NCBI GenBank assembly: GCA_963691655.1 | Contig: OY829326.1 | Span: 139,022,998-139,086,997 of the forward strand | Direction: 5' to 3' | Length of the DNA: 64,000 nucleotides | Source: Toxonevra muliebris | Lineage: Eukaryota > Arthropoda > Insecta > Diptera > Pallopteridae | In this document: piece after piece, positions 33,661 to 45,220 of the stretch | How positions within the stretch are numbered: the first letter of the stretch is position 1 | Layout of the letters: every line of letters starts with the position of its first letter | Notes under the pieces: generated by a model | What the model was told of the DNA's origin: nothing | The model's database searches: none | The model's input: the letters and a program-made list of their open reading frames with translations, nothing else | Made by a program: the position numbers and the translations under genes

Positions 33661-34000
33661 TCTTATACGTTTCAGTTATATTTTTTTCAAGTTTTTTGGT
33701 TACTATGTTCGGGTTTGAATCGTTTTAACAAACATGTTGTTCCTTGATATAGCAACTTTAGGATGTTGTATCTCTAGAATATCAAACTTCTAACGATTCA
33801 AACATATTTTTGCCTTCACATCTTCATCACACATCCTTAGAATGGTTCTCTTAGCTTAAGATTAGATTTGTATGTTGAGAGATTTTTGTTCTAACAGAAA
33901 CCAGTTTTGAAAGGCTCCTTGTAGATACATAGTCATATCTCTGCTGCTTATTGAGCGTGTCGATTATTGTCTGTTGCCTTATTCTATCATCCAAGACTAC

Positions 34001-34293
34001 CACAAACTACAAAATACTTAGACGACCTGTTAGTCTAGTGAGTAGTGCTCTAGACTTTCACCCAGGAGGTTCGGGTTCGACACCAGTGTTTGTCTGGTGG
34101 TTAATTCTCATAACTTTTTTATATTCACTATCAATATGAATGTACTTGGACAAGAACACTCCTTGGTTGGTAATGGCAAAACCACCAAGTTGATAAAAAG
34201 GAATCGGCGTTAATCTGTAGGTCCAACTATGTAGTATCACAATGGGCAGTTCTAGCATGAGTGTGTCCCTCCACAGTCATTCCAACCAACCAG
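34001..34293 (+). repeat. tRNA-Glu-derived SINE, copy 2
   Basis: Same family as 28582-28888: TAGTCTAGTGAGTAGTGC (34033), the anticodon-arm-like GACTTTCACCCAGGAGG (closer to tRNA-Glu than in copy 1), degenerate B box GGTTCGACACC (34072), TTGGTTGGTAATGGCAAAAC (34164), and tail AGTATCACAATGGGC...CCAACCAACCAG. The 10-mer CCAAGACTAC occurs at 33991-34000 and 34294-34303 and fits a target duplication, but 22 extra bases lie between it and the tRNA-like start. The body has an internal deletion relative to copy 1 (about 34200). Confidence 0.85.
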
Positions 34294-34936
34294 CCAAGAC
34301 TACTGAACCGTAAGTAAACATAGAATTTTCTATAATTTTATCTTCGTCTCATTAATACTAATGGTTTAAATATGCTTAAGTTTATATTTGCTTGCAAGTT
34401 GTAAGATTTTGGTTTTTGCTGAATTCACATTAGCTCCACTCATCGCGAGTTTTTAGTATGAAGTCACTTAGGCATATTGGCCTGGGTGAAATGGATCTTT
34501 CTTCACCGCCTTTGGTTTGAAAATAAAATACAAGCATTTCTACAAAAATTAAAAGATTTAAGCAACAGTCTTGAATTATTAAGGAAAAGCTGCCCTTAAT
34601 GCCCTTAAAGGAGTAAAAACTAAACTCAAGAACCTCTGCATAGTTTCTCCCAAAGTGTGTTACAAAGTTGAAAAATTTATTTTCTCCCATTCAAGCTCAA
34701 ATGAATTAAATTCCAAACAAAAACTAATATTTTCTCTTACTACAATATATTAAGAAGTTTTGAAAAATACATATCTACATATTAGACATATCTCCAAAAA
34801 TACAAATACCCAAATAAGTAAGGCAATAAGCTGGATACGTGGAAGAAGAACTGCTCGTAATATAAGTTTAAAGAAATAAAAACCAAATTGGAAATCTACT
34901 ATAAATTATAAGGCAATATATTCCAAAACACTAGCA

Positions 34937-35115
34937 AATCCAGGGATTTCTTATGAGGGGGGAGGGCGGGGTATGGAGGGGGAAGGAGGGAGTGGGTTTA
35001 GTTTTTTCGTCTCCTAAATTTTTTTTTATTCATCGACAACGATCAAAATGTATGAAAATGTCATCAGGAGGAGGGGGAGGGGGCGGAGGGGTTTAACTGC
35101 TGGGGTCCGCTTGTG
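34937..35115. repeat. G-rich MITE-like repeat
   Basis: The left part CACTAGCAAATCCAGGG (34940) and the right part CTGGGGTCCGCTTGTG (35100-35115) are weakly inverted. Between them are two G-rich tracts and TCGACAACGATCAAAATGTA (35034). The latter and the following G-rich tract match 10575-10680, so both are copies of one family. No clear target duplication. The ends resemble hAT termini but the assignment is weak. Confidence 0.45.
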
Positions 35116-35264
35116 ATCAAGGAAGGTTCTCTTAGTGCACTTAAGAAACTTTGAATCCCAGCTTTTCATTATAAATTTAATGTATATGTAGGTGTCTACA
35201 AAAATCTGCTGCGTTTAATTCTAGTTAAAAGTTATAAGAAATAAATTCGAAAATCTTTGCAAAA

Positions 35265-35400
35265 TTCGTCTCAGTGTGAGAATTAAAATCTCTGTCATAA
35301 CCGAAACTCGAAATCAAAAGACTTAAGTAACAAACTTGTTGCATTAAAGAAGAACGCTGCGCGTGTTTGATGCCCGAAGGAGTAGTAACCCAATCTTAAA
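35265..35400. repeat. Local divergent repeat family, cluster B
   Basis: TTCGTCTCAGTG at about 35267, then AAATCAAAAGACTTAAGTAA and CAAACTTGTTGCATTAAAGA at 35311-35352, almost identical to 32427-32470. A further weak relative lies around 34820-34865 (GAAGAACTGCTCGTAATA), and another near 36865-36915. Confidence 0.6.
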
Positions 35401-37162
35401 TCAATTAAAATAATTAAAATGCATTTAATTACGACGAAATAATTACAATATAGGTTAAATCTAAAATGAAATCTTTACAGAAGCAATTTCAGTTTGTGTA
35501 ATGAGAATTTGATATGATTTAGATAAACTAGAAGTACTCGTAAAACCATTGCTAAAAATCGGTTTAAGCAGGTACGAAATTCAATAAATCTCTTTAATGG
35601 ACATGAGAGCAGTAGTAGCATTAAATTAAATAATACTCGAAATAGAACAAAGATTCACGATATAAATACAATTTTGGAAAGTTAAGTAAGTACTCAAAAA
35701 AAAAAAAAAAACTCGAAAGTAGAGTAAAAGCAAGAGAGGAATCCCTTCACAAATTGAAAACAAATTATTTCTACTATTGTTTGCTTGTATGGTGAGGTTA
35801 ATTTCTCAAATACAAAATAATATATCATAGTAATACAAAGCACATGCAAACAACAATTACACAAAAAACCATACAAATGAAAATTGTATACAAACAACAG
35901 CAGCAACAGAAAAAAAAACAAGCCACAAAAAATTAGTTGGTTCATAAAAATTCCGGCACTGAAAAATTGGCATTCAACTTACGACCAACCGACCCGTTAT
36001 TTGCGATTATGTGGTATTTCTTATTTTTAAATTGCAAATGAGTTTAGTAATTTATAAACTTTAACCTGTAGTTATCAAGACACATGAGACACACGAGTTA
36101 AAAAAAAAAAAACAGAGAAGCAACAAAAGCCACGATTGCCTTAAGCGCAAATTCTATGCGAATTAGTACAGTGAAGTAGCAGATGAAATGCTAGTATGCA
36201 TGAAGCTGGTAGTGTGGTACAAAGAAGTGGCAATTGTTACATTAGAAATGCGATCATTGAATAAATTAAATTCTTTTTTTTTTCATTTCTTCTTTGTAAC
36301 TGATTAAAAGTACCTAAGCAACGGCATATGTTTGTATGCACATATAAAGTTCATCGAGTAGAAACAGCAGCAACATTTGCTTGCAATTGTTAGAGTTTGT
36401 TTGGTTTTTCGGCTTCTTCTTCATTGTAGGTTGAAGAGTGTTTGTTACTTAATTCAAGAGTTTTAAATAAATAAATAAATAACAGTTTGTGATGATTTAG
36501 AATAGCAACAGCAACAATGCCGACAATATAACAACACAATTACAGCATCGTCAACTGCATATGTAATGGTAATTTAAAGTATGTCAAAGTAGCAAAGAAA
36601 ATAGTTTGTTTGATGCCATAATAAACTTTGAAAATGAACTCAGTAGAAAATTGTAGCAAAATATTTCAGCTAACAATTTCGAGTTTTCAATATCAGATCA
36701 TTTTCTAGAAAAGCTTTTAACTTCAAAATTATTGTCTGCCGACTTATAGATTTACAAAATATGACTTTGAAACACAAGGTTTGATTAACCGCTGAGAAAA
36801 AATTTAATTCAGAATGATATATTTGGAATAAAAAAAATTGTGATCAAATCTCCATATAAAAATATAAATCAAATAACTTAAATGGCGAACTTGAAGCACA
36901 AAAGAAACGCCATTGGATCTAATGGATCTTTGATTTGTGTTAGAGTTGACTGATTTTGCAAAATTATAGGACAATGTATTTATGTATTGCACATTTTAGT
37001 GTAGTGTTCACGTTATCGCGGGCACACTGTATATGCAACCAAGACTATTTTGGTTTCTATGTCAATAAGTATAGAAGCTGCATGTGCTACTGAACAGTTA
37101 TTTCTGGCAATGTCAATACTTCAAATGCTATTTATTATCTACTTAAAAAGTTTTGCTACCTC
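35401..37162. other. AT-rich spacer
   Basis: No gene recognised. CAGCAACA and AAATAAATAAAT words around 36370-36560 and A-runs near 35696 and 36100. Confidence 0.5.
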
Positions 37163-37586
37163 ATTATAGTCAGTGTTGTCAACTCTTAATGCCAAAGATC
37201 GGCTAAATTTTTGGGGAAATTTTGTTGTAATCTGGGAGTTTGTGGCATCCACACTGTTATTAAACCATTTTGAGCCACTTTAAATGCATACCTTAGTAAA
37301 TAACTGATATGGGAATACTGCATTAGTTTAGTAATTTATTGGTCATTTAATTTGTTTTAAACCATTTATAATGATAAGTTGATAGAACTAAATAGCATTA
37401 GAAAAACCAAAGCTTATGAAAAGCCAACACGATTGGCACTAGAGAAACCAATTCTAGTGATTAAAAACAAGTATTAGTATTAGAAAAGCCTGTTCTAATA
37501 ATTTAAAACAAGAACTAGCATTAGAAGTGTGTACTAGGCATTAGCAGAATAAATCTCTAGCACGTAAAAGTAGCAACTCTCACATA

Positions 37587-37948
37587 CCACCTTGATCAAA
37601 AAGTTCCCGGAATAACCACCGTGTGGCACTCCCATCGTTCCGATTTGAGTTCTGTTTTTTTGTTAAGTTGGTACATCAGTTGTTGATATTCCCTCTAAAT
37701 CTTAGCGTCATAGCTTGAGATTTGCAAAAGTTATCTCTGAAGTAACGGAAAAATCGCAGGAAGCACTGATGGACATACCGAAAACCGAATATAAAAAATG
37801 ATTCGAGGATTGGATCAAGTGCTGGCATAAGGCATAAATGTGTTGCAGTCGATGGGGATTACTTTGAAGGGGACTATATAGATTTAGATGAAAAAACTTG
37901 TATTTTGAATTTTCTGAATAAATTTCTGGAACTTTTTGATCAAGGTGG
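37587..37948 (+). mobile_element. mariner deletion derivative (MITE-sized)
   Basis: Inverted ends CCACCTTGATCAAAAAGTTC at both sides, identical over at least 21 bp, each next to TA (37585-37586 and 37949-37950). The 362-bp body keeps the C-terminal end of a mariner transposase on the plus strand: MDIPKTEYKK (37769-37798), stop, FEDWIKCWHK (37802-37831), then after a frameshift CVAVDGDYFEGDYIDLDE-like sequence (about 37838-37893). It is an internally deleted copy of a full mariner and a third mariner family distinct from the other two. The near-identical ends suggest it is younger than its surroundings. Confidence 0.9.
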
Positions 37949-38429
37949 TATAAATTTTTTTACAGCGCTATATTTTCCAATGATAATATCATCTGTAATA
38001 TGTTAGTGAACAGTTCTGGTTAGAACCCACTAATCTTTTGCATGATTCCATACTTAGAATAAAACTCTCATGGATCAGCACGTAATCTGCTTCAAATTTC
38101 AATTGTTATAATTTTTATGCTTATTCCTAATCATGATGAAGGTCACCAACGATCAGACATTTTTTCTCGAATTATTTCAATTTTTTTTTTTTGGTATTAA
38201 TCAACCAGAACCGATATGAATATGGTTTTATCTTTACATTTTATTTATAAACTTACGACTTTTTTGAAATCACTTGGTTATTATCATCAATATTAGATTA
38301 GATTGTTAATTGAGGAGGGAGCCAGTCACCTAGTCACAACGACCAGATATTGGGTCTTTTGAGACAAACCTCTAAAATGAAAAATCACCAATTACTTATT
38401 TCAGTTTTCTAAACATAAGTGGCTATCTT

Positions 38430-38885
38430 TTTAGGTGAATTAATTGCAATTTCAGTAAGCGTTATCGAAGTGAGCCTAGCTCTGCTGTTTCGTCTTCTTC
38501 ATTACATTTCCTACTGATACTCTCCCTGGTTTTGCTCATGTTGAAGAGGTGCTTTCTTGTTTGGCAGTGTCCCATAAGGAAATCTTTAACAACCCTTATG
38601 TGGTATCTTTTAACTGAAGTGTTTTCCTTCTCCTTTGGTAAGACATTTTTGGTAGCAAGAATTTAGGCTGTCTGTTACCTTCAGTTTCCATCCAGTAATG
38701 TTATTGTTTTTCTTCCAACTTTAGTTTAAGATTTTGTTTAAATTAACACCATGATAAACCGAAGAATGGTTGTGGTCCAATAAAAGAATTGGATGATCCT
38801 TTTCCTGCCAGGGTATCTGGCATTTCGTTTCCAAAGTGGCCACTATGTCTCGGCACCCAAATGAGACTCTGTTGGAGGTACCGAT
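38430..38885 (-). pseudogene. LINE RNase H / C-terminal fragment
   Basis: The minus strand reads LIWVPRHSGHFGNEMPDTLA (38808-38867; the third RNase H block), then SFIGPQPFFGLSW, YWMETEGNRQPKFLLPKMSY (38632-38691), LKRYHIRVVKDFLMGHCQTR (about 38560-38620) and a Cys-containing CNEEDETAE (about 38490). This is the usual order of an R1/I-type LINE C-terminus. It ends abruptly at 38885. It lies inside the hAT-like element. Confidence 0.75.
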
Positions 38886-40439
38886 TTTATTAAATCATAA
38901 CTTAACTTAGGATAACTTAAGAAAAATCTGAAACAAAACACAAAGTTATTTCAAATTATAAAGACTCTTTATTAGTTGTAGGATTTTTTGAAAATTTAAA
39001 TATTTTTACAAAATGATGAGCGCTAAAAGTTAAAAGTTGTAAAAATATATGAAATTTTACAAGAGAAAAGCCCATAAAATTGCTAAAAATAGCTAAAAAT
39101 ATAATCCTACTTGAATGCTTGAGAAACCCTTCAATGAACATACACGGCATGTAATTGAACCCGCCAATTCAAAAAATCATATTCTAAAATAAAGAAGTTT
39201 AACCCACAGATTATTAAAAAAAATTAGCCGAAATAATGTAAATTCAGCATTATGATTAATAAAAATAACCGTTAATCGTTATATATATGACTTTTATGTC
39301 CTTGGTGACCCCTAGTGAAATTTTCTGGCAAATATTTTTGTGGAATATTTTAATCCTTAAATGCCCCTTTGAAAGGACTTTTCAGGTTTTCATCAAGAAC
39401 GAGGTCAATTTGTCCCATAAAAAAAGAAACTTAGGGGTTAAAATGTTCTACAGAAATGATTCTCGTAAAATTCTACCATAAAACTTTTCCAATAAGATTT
39501 TTCTCAGACATCATCTTATAAGACTTTTTGCACATAGTATTCAGCTCCTTTCGATAAAAATTGAAATTTTAACCTACTGTAAAAAAAAATTGAGACGCGC
39601 TGCACTGTCAGTTTATTTTACAAAAATGGTCTATACATCATGCCCTTTCAGGATTCTAGAGTGGCTATTCTGTTGCAGCCAAAAAGTCTTAATTTGTTGG
39701 ACTGTGTAATTAATTTGATTGCACATATCTCAAGCACCATAAAATAAAGAACTGTCATCACCATTGACTTCAGCGTTCACGAGTTATAAAGATATGATAT
39801 ATTTATAATGGTTTTACCATAAGAAATCATAAAAATTAAAAAGAAAAAAAAGGTACTTCCAGAGATATTCACATATCTTTGAAGGATCTTATGTCCTTGA
39901 AAAACTTTGTTCCTGACATTAATTTTTTTTATATTATTTTCTTAAAGTCCTTTGTGTTACAATTTTAAAAAGCTACATATTGTTAAATAACCATTCATAC
40001 AACGGAAGTTATGAATTCTTAAAAATGACTATATAGCGCATGTTCGAAAACTTTGAGTGACCACTGCACGTAAACCATAAGACATAATCAAAAAAGAAGT
40101 TCATATTCTTAAATCCTAAGATTTTCTCTGTCGTCATCAAGTTCAAAGGAGTGTCAGATTCCGTTTTCTTATTTTTTAGTCGAAACTTGCTGGAATTACA
40201 CTTACATTTTATATATTATTTTGGAGAAAGTCTTTGTTATAAACCGTTTTGATGTGCACTTTACCAAATGCTTGTAATTATCCTGGTAAAGTTTTTTTCG
40301 TTTTGATTCAATCGATAGCTACATGAAATTTCAGTTCGCTATCTCAATTATTACAATTAAAATTTGTTAAAGGTCTGACCAAACTTACTTTAAGTAGAGT
40401 TGAGTTGAGGATGCGAATACGAATGTGAAAAGCTGACAT

Positions 40440-41062
40440 TAGCGAATCGGGTTAGTCCTTTTCTATCAATCCCATTTTCAGGTTGTGAAAATCGTGGTTT
40501 AGAAAAAAAAAAACACTTTAATTTTCATTTATTGAATGACTGCAGATTGCATTCATTGAATAGCAGATTTGACCAAAGATTGTAAAATTGAAATCATTAA
40601 TCATTTCGCTGTCATTCACTAATAAATCATTTAGTTAAATCATGTGTGAATACGCTTTAAATGAAAAAATCATCTTACTCACTTGTATAATCATTTGATA
40701 TAAAGACAAGACTTATAATGAGGGGCTACTTGAAGCCAAAGGTTGGTATCAACAAGCCAAGGATTTAAATGGATGGGTCCACCTAATATAGCCAACCCTG
40801 TACATGTTACTCTTTATTCACATCTAGATCTAGAAATGATTTCGAGTGACTTCAAATGATTTCTAATGAATTAGACTAAATTTAATTAAGGACTGCAATC
40901 AAAAGATTGCATTCAAATGATTTAAAATATGAATAATTATTCGCTGATGGCAATATGATTAAGAATAATTTTTATTACATTCTTAATCAATGAATACAAT
41001 CATTTTGGTAAAAATATCAAATGATTTTTAGTCGCAAAAGATAGCATTCTTTTACAGCTCTG
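40440..41062. repeat. AAATGATTT motif cluster
   Basis: AAATGATTT or its reverse complement occurs repeatedly (near 40590, 40620, 40665, 40693, 40836, 40857, 40917, 40998 and 41020). The cluster ends at 41050-41063 with TTTTACAGCTCTG, which looks like a hAT right terminus (CAGAGCTGTAAAAGAATGC read inward). Between them CCACCTAATATAGCCAACCCTG next to TA (40779-40802) looks like a Tc1/mariner right end. No left partners found. These are probably remnants of two more nested DNA elements. Confidence 0.4.
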
Positions 41063-41567
41063 AATAACTGAAACTCATAGATTTTTTTAAACACAGACTA
41101 AATAGTCGAGACTTTTCTATTTCGTTTACATTTTACCTGTATATTTACTACTACAAAAAGTTAAAGAATAAAAGAATTCCAAAGAGAAGTCTGATGAAGG
41201 GATTATCGAGCCTTCGAGAATGATTCAGATACATTTACACTTCTTAGTTCAAGGCAATATTTTTTCAACGGATTCTCAAAACCTTGAAGAACATGATTAA
41301 AATAAAATATTTTTGAATTTTGCATTGCATAAAAACATGATTTTTTCATTTTCTAATGATTTTTTAAATTGCTAATTTTAAATTCCCAAAACCGGAAAAC
41401 TGCTAGAATTGTCTTGCTAATCATAAAAATAAATAATGCCTAAATTTAAATGAAATGAGTGGCTAAAATTCCAGCAAATAGTATTTAAAAAATTGTTTAT
41501 TTTAAACATTTTCAAAAACGGCTTAATCTTGCCGTAAAACAACTAAATTGGCAACACTGATTATAGT

Positions 41568-42754
41568 TGGCACATTAAAGTCTTTGAACTTCTACACTTA
41601 CAATACAATGAAGAAAATGTTGCTAAGCAAATATATTAAAGACTAAAGAAAATTTTCTACACAATTTAATGCAATATAGTTAAATGCATTAAGTTAACAG
41701 ATTCTTATAACCATATAAATACTTATCTTCAGAAAATTTAATATTTAAATTTCTTATTTGTTTTTTGTTAATTTTCTTTGGAATTTGGTTTATTAGTGTT
41801 AAGAATATACTAAAGAACTTACATATGGTATATATGTATGTATGTATATGCAGCTATAGAAAGATTTGTGCCAAAAATTATTGCTTATTGCTTTCTTTGT
41901 TTCTTGCAAATAATATTTTTACATGCTTCTAATTGATTCTAAGAAAAGTTAATGTTTACTTTGAAGAGAAAGACAAAATAAACTGTAAATATTTTGTAGC
42001 AAGTCATACAAATATGTACATATGTATTTAGTTAGCTTAATGATATTTTGTTAACAATAAATCTAATATACATACCTTTATGTATTCATACTTACATATA
42101 TACATTAGGGCAGCTCAAAATACATTTAAAAATACACGCAGATTATATTGTGTTTTAGCTGTCACACTGATTTACTTTAATTTGCTATGATGGGTGAACG
42201 AATACTCGAATTACATTTTACAATTTTTGCTAGACTTAGTGGATATGCAGTATTTGTCTCAAAAATATAAATCAGAAATTTTCTCTGAAATTTTGTTCGA
42301 GAATATTTTTCAAAAATTAATTGCACACCTTTACGGATAATTGAATGAGCATAATTCTAATTCTGAGCAAAAAAATCTTTAGCTTTGAAACCAAAGCTAA
42401 GCTGAGCAAAGGTGACTAAAGTTGACATACGTCTAAATTTCATAAAACATAGTTGAATAAGAAACTGAGCAAGCATGTTTACAAATACGACGCATGAGCG
42501 CAGTTTGCCTAATTCAAATACTCATAGAATAAATAATTAAAACTCGAACATAATCTGCCCTACTTTTCGAACGCATTTTTAATTGTTCCATACAGTTTTA
42601 AACTACACTAATGCACATTAGTGTTGTTGTTGCATGCGCACCCAGTCTGGTTCCATTTCGTAAGCAAATAATTTATGTAAAATTTTAAGTCGATCGTATA
42701 AGGAGAAATGGTGCCTTAAGGGCTACAAAAATGGAAAAGCTTTTGAAATTTTAT
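41568..42754. other. AT-rich spacer
   Basis: No gene recognised. TATGTATG-type repeats near 41828-41845. Confidence 0.55.
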
Positions 42755-43219
42755 CCCTTCCGAGGGCGCGCTCTGAAAAGTTACACGAGAGGGCGCGCCG
42801 TTGCAATTTAGCCGCAAGGTGAATTTCATAGCATCGACTGCAATTTTTTCTTATTTATAGCAAAAAAATCATTAATATAAAACAACTGATTGCTTTTTAG
42901 TGATATTGAAATATATTTTAAGCATTTATTTGTCATCGTTTTGACTTTGAAAAAATTTCATCAAGCTACCCTTGATTTTTTTTTGTTACAGGAGAAGGCG
43001 CGCCGTGGCCAATTAGCCGCAAAAGCGAGATACCAATTTTCAGACACAAATAGCAGCTAAATGATGTAACGCAGAAACTAACGGCTAACGGTAAACCACT
43101 CTGCATCTCAAAACTTATAAAGTTACTTGAGTGGCAGCGGTCGGCTACTATGATTTGTTTTTCAAAAACACACAATAAACAGTTTGCGGCTAATTTGCCA
43201 CGGCGCGCCCTACGAAGGG
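42755..43219. mobile_element. piggyBac-like MITE with repeated GGCGCGCC
   Basis: The ends CCCTTCCGAGGGCGCGC (42755) and CCCTTCGTAGGGCGCGC (read inward from 43219) match at 15/17. They are flanked by TTAT (42751-42754) and TTAA (43220-43223). CCC-starting ends at TTAA are the hallmark of piggyBac-type elements; one base of the left TTAA appears mutated. Three GGCGCGCC octamers occur at 42792, 42997 and 43202, each next to a GTKGC..ATTTAGCCGCAA-type block. The 42792 and 42997 copies are in one orientation and the 43202 copy in the other. The 465-bp body has no transposase. The G+C-rich blocks stand out sharply from the AT-rich interior. Confidence 0.7.
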
Positions 43220-43599
43220 TTAAATCAGATTTTTTTTTTGTAAAATATTAGTTTTAAATACGAATGATTACTAAGAATTTTTAAGATGCTTTTACCACAG
43301 CTGAAGCAACTTGAGTATGCCTTAAGTAATGAGATTTCGTCATCTTTTGCATTCAAGTGTTCAATTGCATGTAGCTTTGGGTAAACTCAGTCTTTGGCTA
43401 TATTGAAGGTTCCATCATATTGATTGAAGGCAAGCCTCATTTGTTAGGTTACTGAGGATTATGTCTTATTTTGCACAATTTATTATATTTTTTTTTCGCT
43501 AGCTTAGGTAAGATTTAGAAAGGTGTTTGATCTGATTCATTCTTTCTACTCGGAGACCAATTGGGGCTCATTGTTAGTGTCTTCCCTTTGTGGTTTTGG
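43220..43599. other. Spacer, possibly LINE 3' UTR
   Basis: Nothing coding. The part nearest 43600 may be the 3' untranslated region of the adjoining minus-strand LINE. Confidence 0.35.
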
Positions 43600-45220
43600 A
43601 CCATATGAGGCTGACCAGTTATTTTATATTTATAAATTTCAGCAATCCCGGGATCTTTCACCCGGATATGTTTGCCAAGCTATTGAAGAACCTTGCCCGT
43701 AGTGCACGGAGACGTCGTTCTTGCAGTTTAGGATATCCACAAAGCATATATTGGATTAATTCAACTTCCTTTGCCATTTGCCGTTTTTGAAGCATAGTTA
43801 CAATGGCACAGAGTGGTCTTTTAACCAGCGCATCGAATCGATGGTCTGTCCAGGATATTCTTTTTTCTGCTCTTGTTAGCTCTGGGCATAACGACCGAGC
43901 TTTGACCCAGTTATTTTATTACTTCAATCGCTGTTGAAGGCAGCTTTTACTATATTTTTAGTCACAATGTAAAAATGTTCAATCGGAGGCAGTGTCGTGT
44001 TACATCTGCTTCGTTAAGGTGCATTTCTGAGCCCTGTGCGGCCAATTCATCTGCTGTATTGTTCTTTTCTATATGGCGATGTCCAGAAACCCGGTATAGT
44101 TAGGCTCAGCTGGGTTGTAGAGCGTTTAGTGCTTTCCGAATTTGATGCCGATTATGATATTTGACGGAACTTTTTCAATTGTTAAGATCTCTTTTTGGAT
44201 GATACTTCATGCGCCAGGTAATCTATAAAACTACCGCTTGCTGAGTGTTTTCGAGTAGAGCTCAACTCATGTTCCCACTTTCCGAATTTCACAATCACTA
44301 ACCATTTTTTTGGTTCTAGAAATGGGAAGTAAAAATAGATTTTCAATGTTGAAGTGTTAATGGGAAGTTATGTAATTCGAAGTTGTCGTTTGCACTTTCG
44401 GAGTTGAATATTCTCCTCATATGTTTAGTGTTTTCAAGATTGCCGCATTGACAATAGCTGTTTTGCTTGAGCAAGGAAAATTCCATCAATCTTAGATTTT
44501 CTTTTTTGCAGCTTATCTCTTTATGTACAGGTATAGAGGTAAAAAATGAAACACAAGCAGTACCATCTTAACTGCCCATTGCAGCAAGTCTTTGAACCTT
44601 GCCAAGGTTAGTTGAGTTGCTTTTTCGCTTGTTGCCTTCCACCTGACCATGGACTCGTAAGAAATTATTGGCCTTATAATTGCGGAATACATTCAAAAGA
44701 TATACAGTTGTAGTCCCCATTTCTTTCTGAATGTCCTTTTAAAAGAGTAAATCTGATTTAGAATTATTTTCCCTCCCCCCGTCTCTTCCACATTTCGGCT
44801 GGCTTCATGATAGTTTGCAATCTAGAATGATTCCAAGGTAAATGGTCTCAGTTGAAAGGTTAATGGTCACTCTGAGGGAACAGGACTAGTTCCGTTTTAA
44901 GAGGGTTAACTCCAAAGCCGATATACTTTGCCCAGTTTGATGATGTTTTAAGAGCAGATTCAGCAATCGTCTCACATTCAGCAATCGTCTGTTACATCGT
45001 CTACATAAGTCCCAATTTTTGTGCACCTTTTTCAAAGATAGTAAGGATTTGGTCAGCAACGAGAAACCACAGAAGGGAGGATAAGGTTCCTCCTCTTTTT
45101 TTAGGCAGGAATCCTTGAAATAAACGATCTGGTACAATGCAATTTATAAAATCTGAATATAATTTTACACTGAATAAGTTTATCATCATATGAAACAGAA
45201 CTAGATGATCCCGCAAAAGA
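43600..45220 (-). pseudogene. Long decayed RNase H LINE (R1/LOA-like)
   Basis: From right to left on the minus strand: the RT palm region GGTLSSLLWFLVADQILTIF (about 45040-45100) with GVNPLKTELVLFP (about 44880-44925); a long decayed linker; an RNase H region with HRHIEKNNTADELAAQGSEM (about 44025-44085); FDALVKRP; then CGYPKLQERRLRALRARFFN (about 43675-43735) and ISGxKIPGLLKFI (about 43635-43672), the normal C-terminal end. The YADD box is not recognisable. Stops and frameshifts are frequent. At about 1.6 kb it is the longest LINE remnant in the window. Confidence 0.75.

Larger units (their letters stand above)
37171..41559. mobile_element. 4.4-kb hAT-like element with perfect 8-bp target duplication
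   Basis: Ends CAGTGTTGTCAACTC (37171) and, read inward from 41559, CAGTGTTGCCAATTT. The flanks are identical octamers ATTATAGT (37163-37170 and 41560-41567). A hAT-type terminus plus an exact 8-bp duplication makes the boundaries convincing. The interior contains a mariner deletion derivative (37587-37948), a LINE RNase H fragment (38430-38885) and a cluster of AAATGATTT words (40.44-41.06 kb), with no recognisable hAT transposase. Either a once autonomous element has decayed beyond recognition or a non-autonomous one has grown by insertions. Confidence 0.8.

Noticed and set aside
42785..43210. GGCGCGCC sites as cloning-vector or adapter contamination
   Set aside because: Each octamer sits in a longer diverged repeat block arranged symmetrically within CCCTTC...TTAA ends, as expected for a natural transposon.
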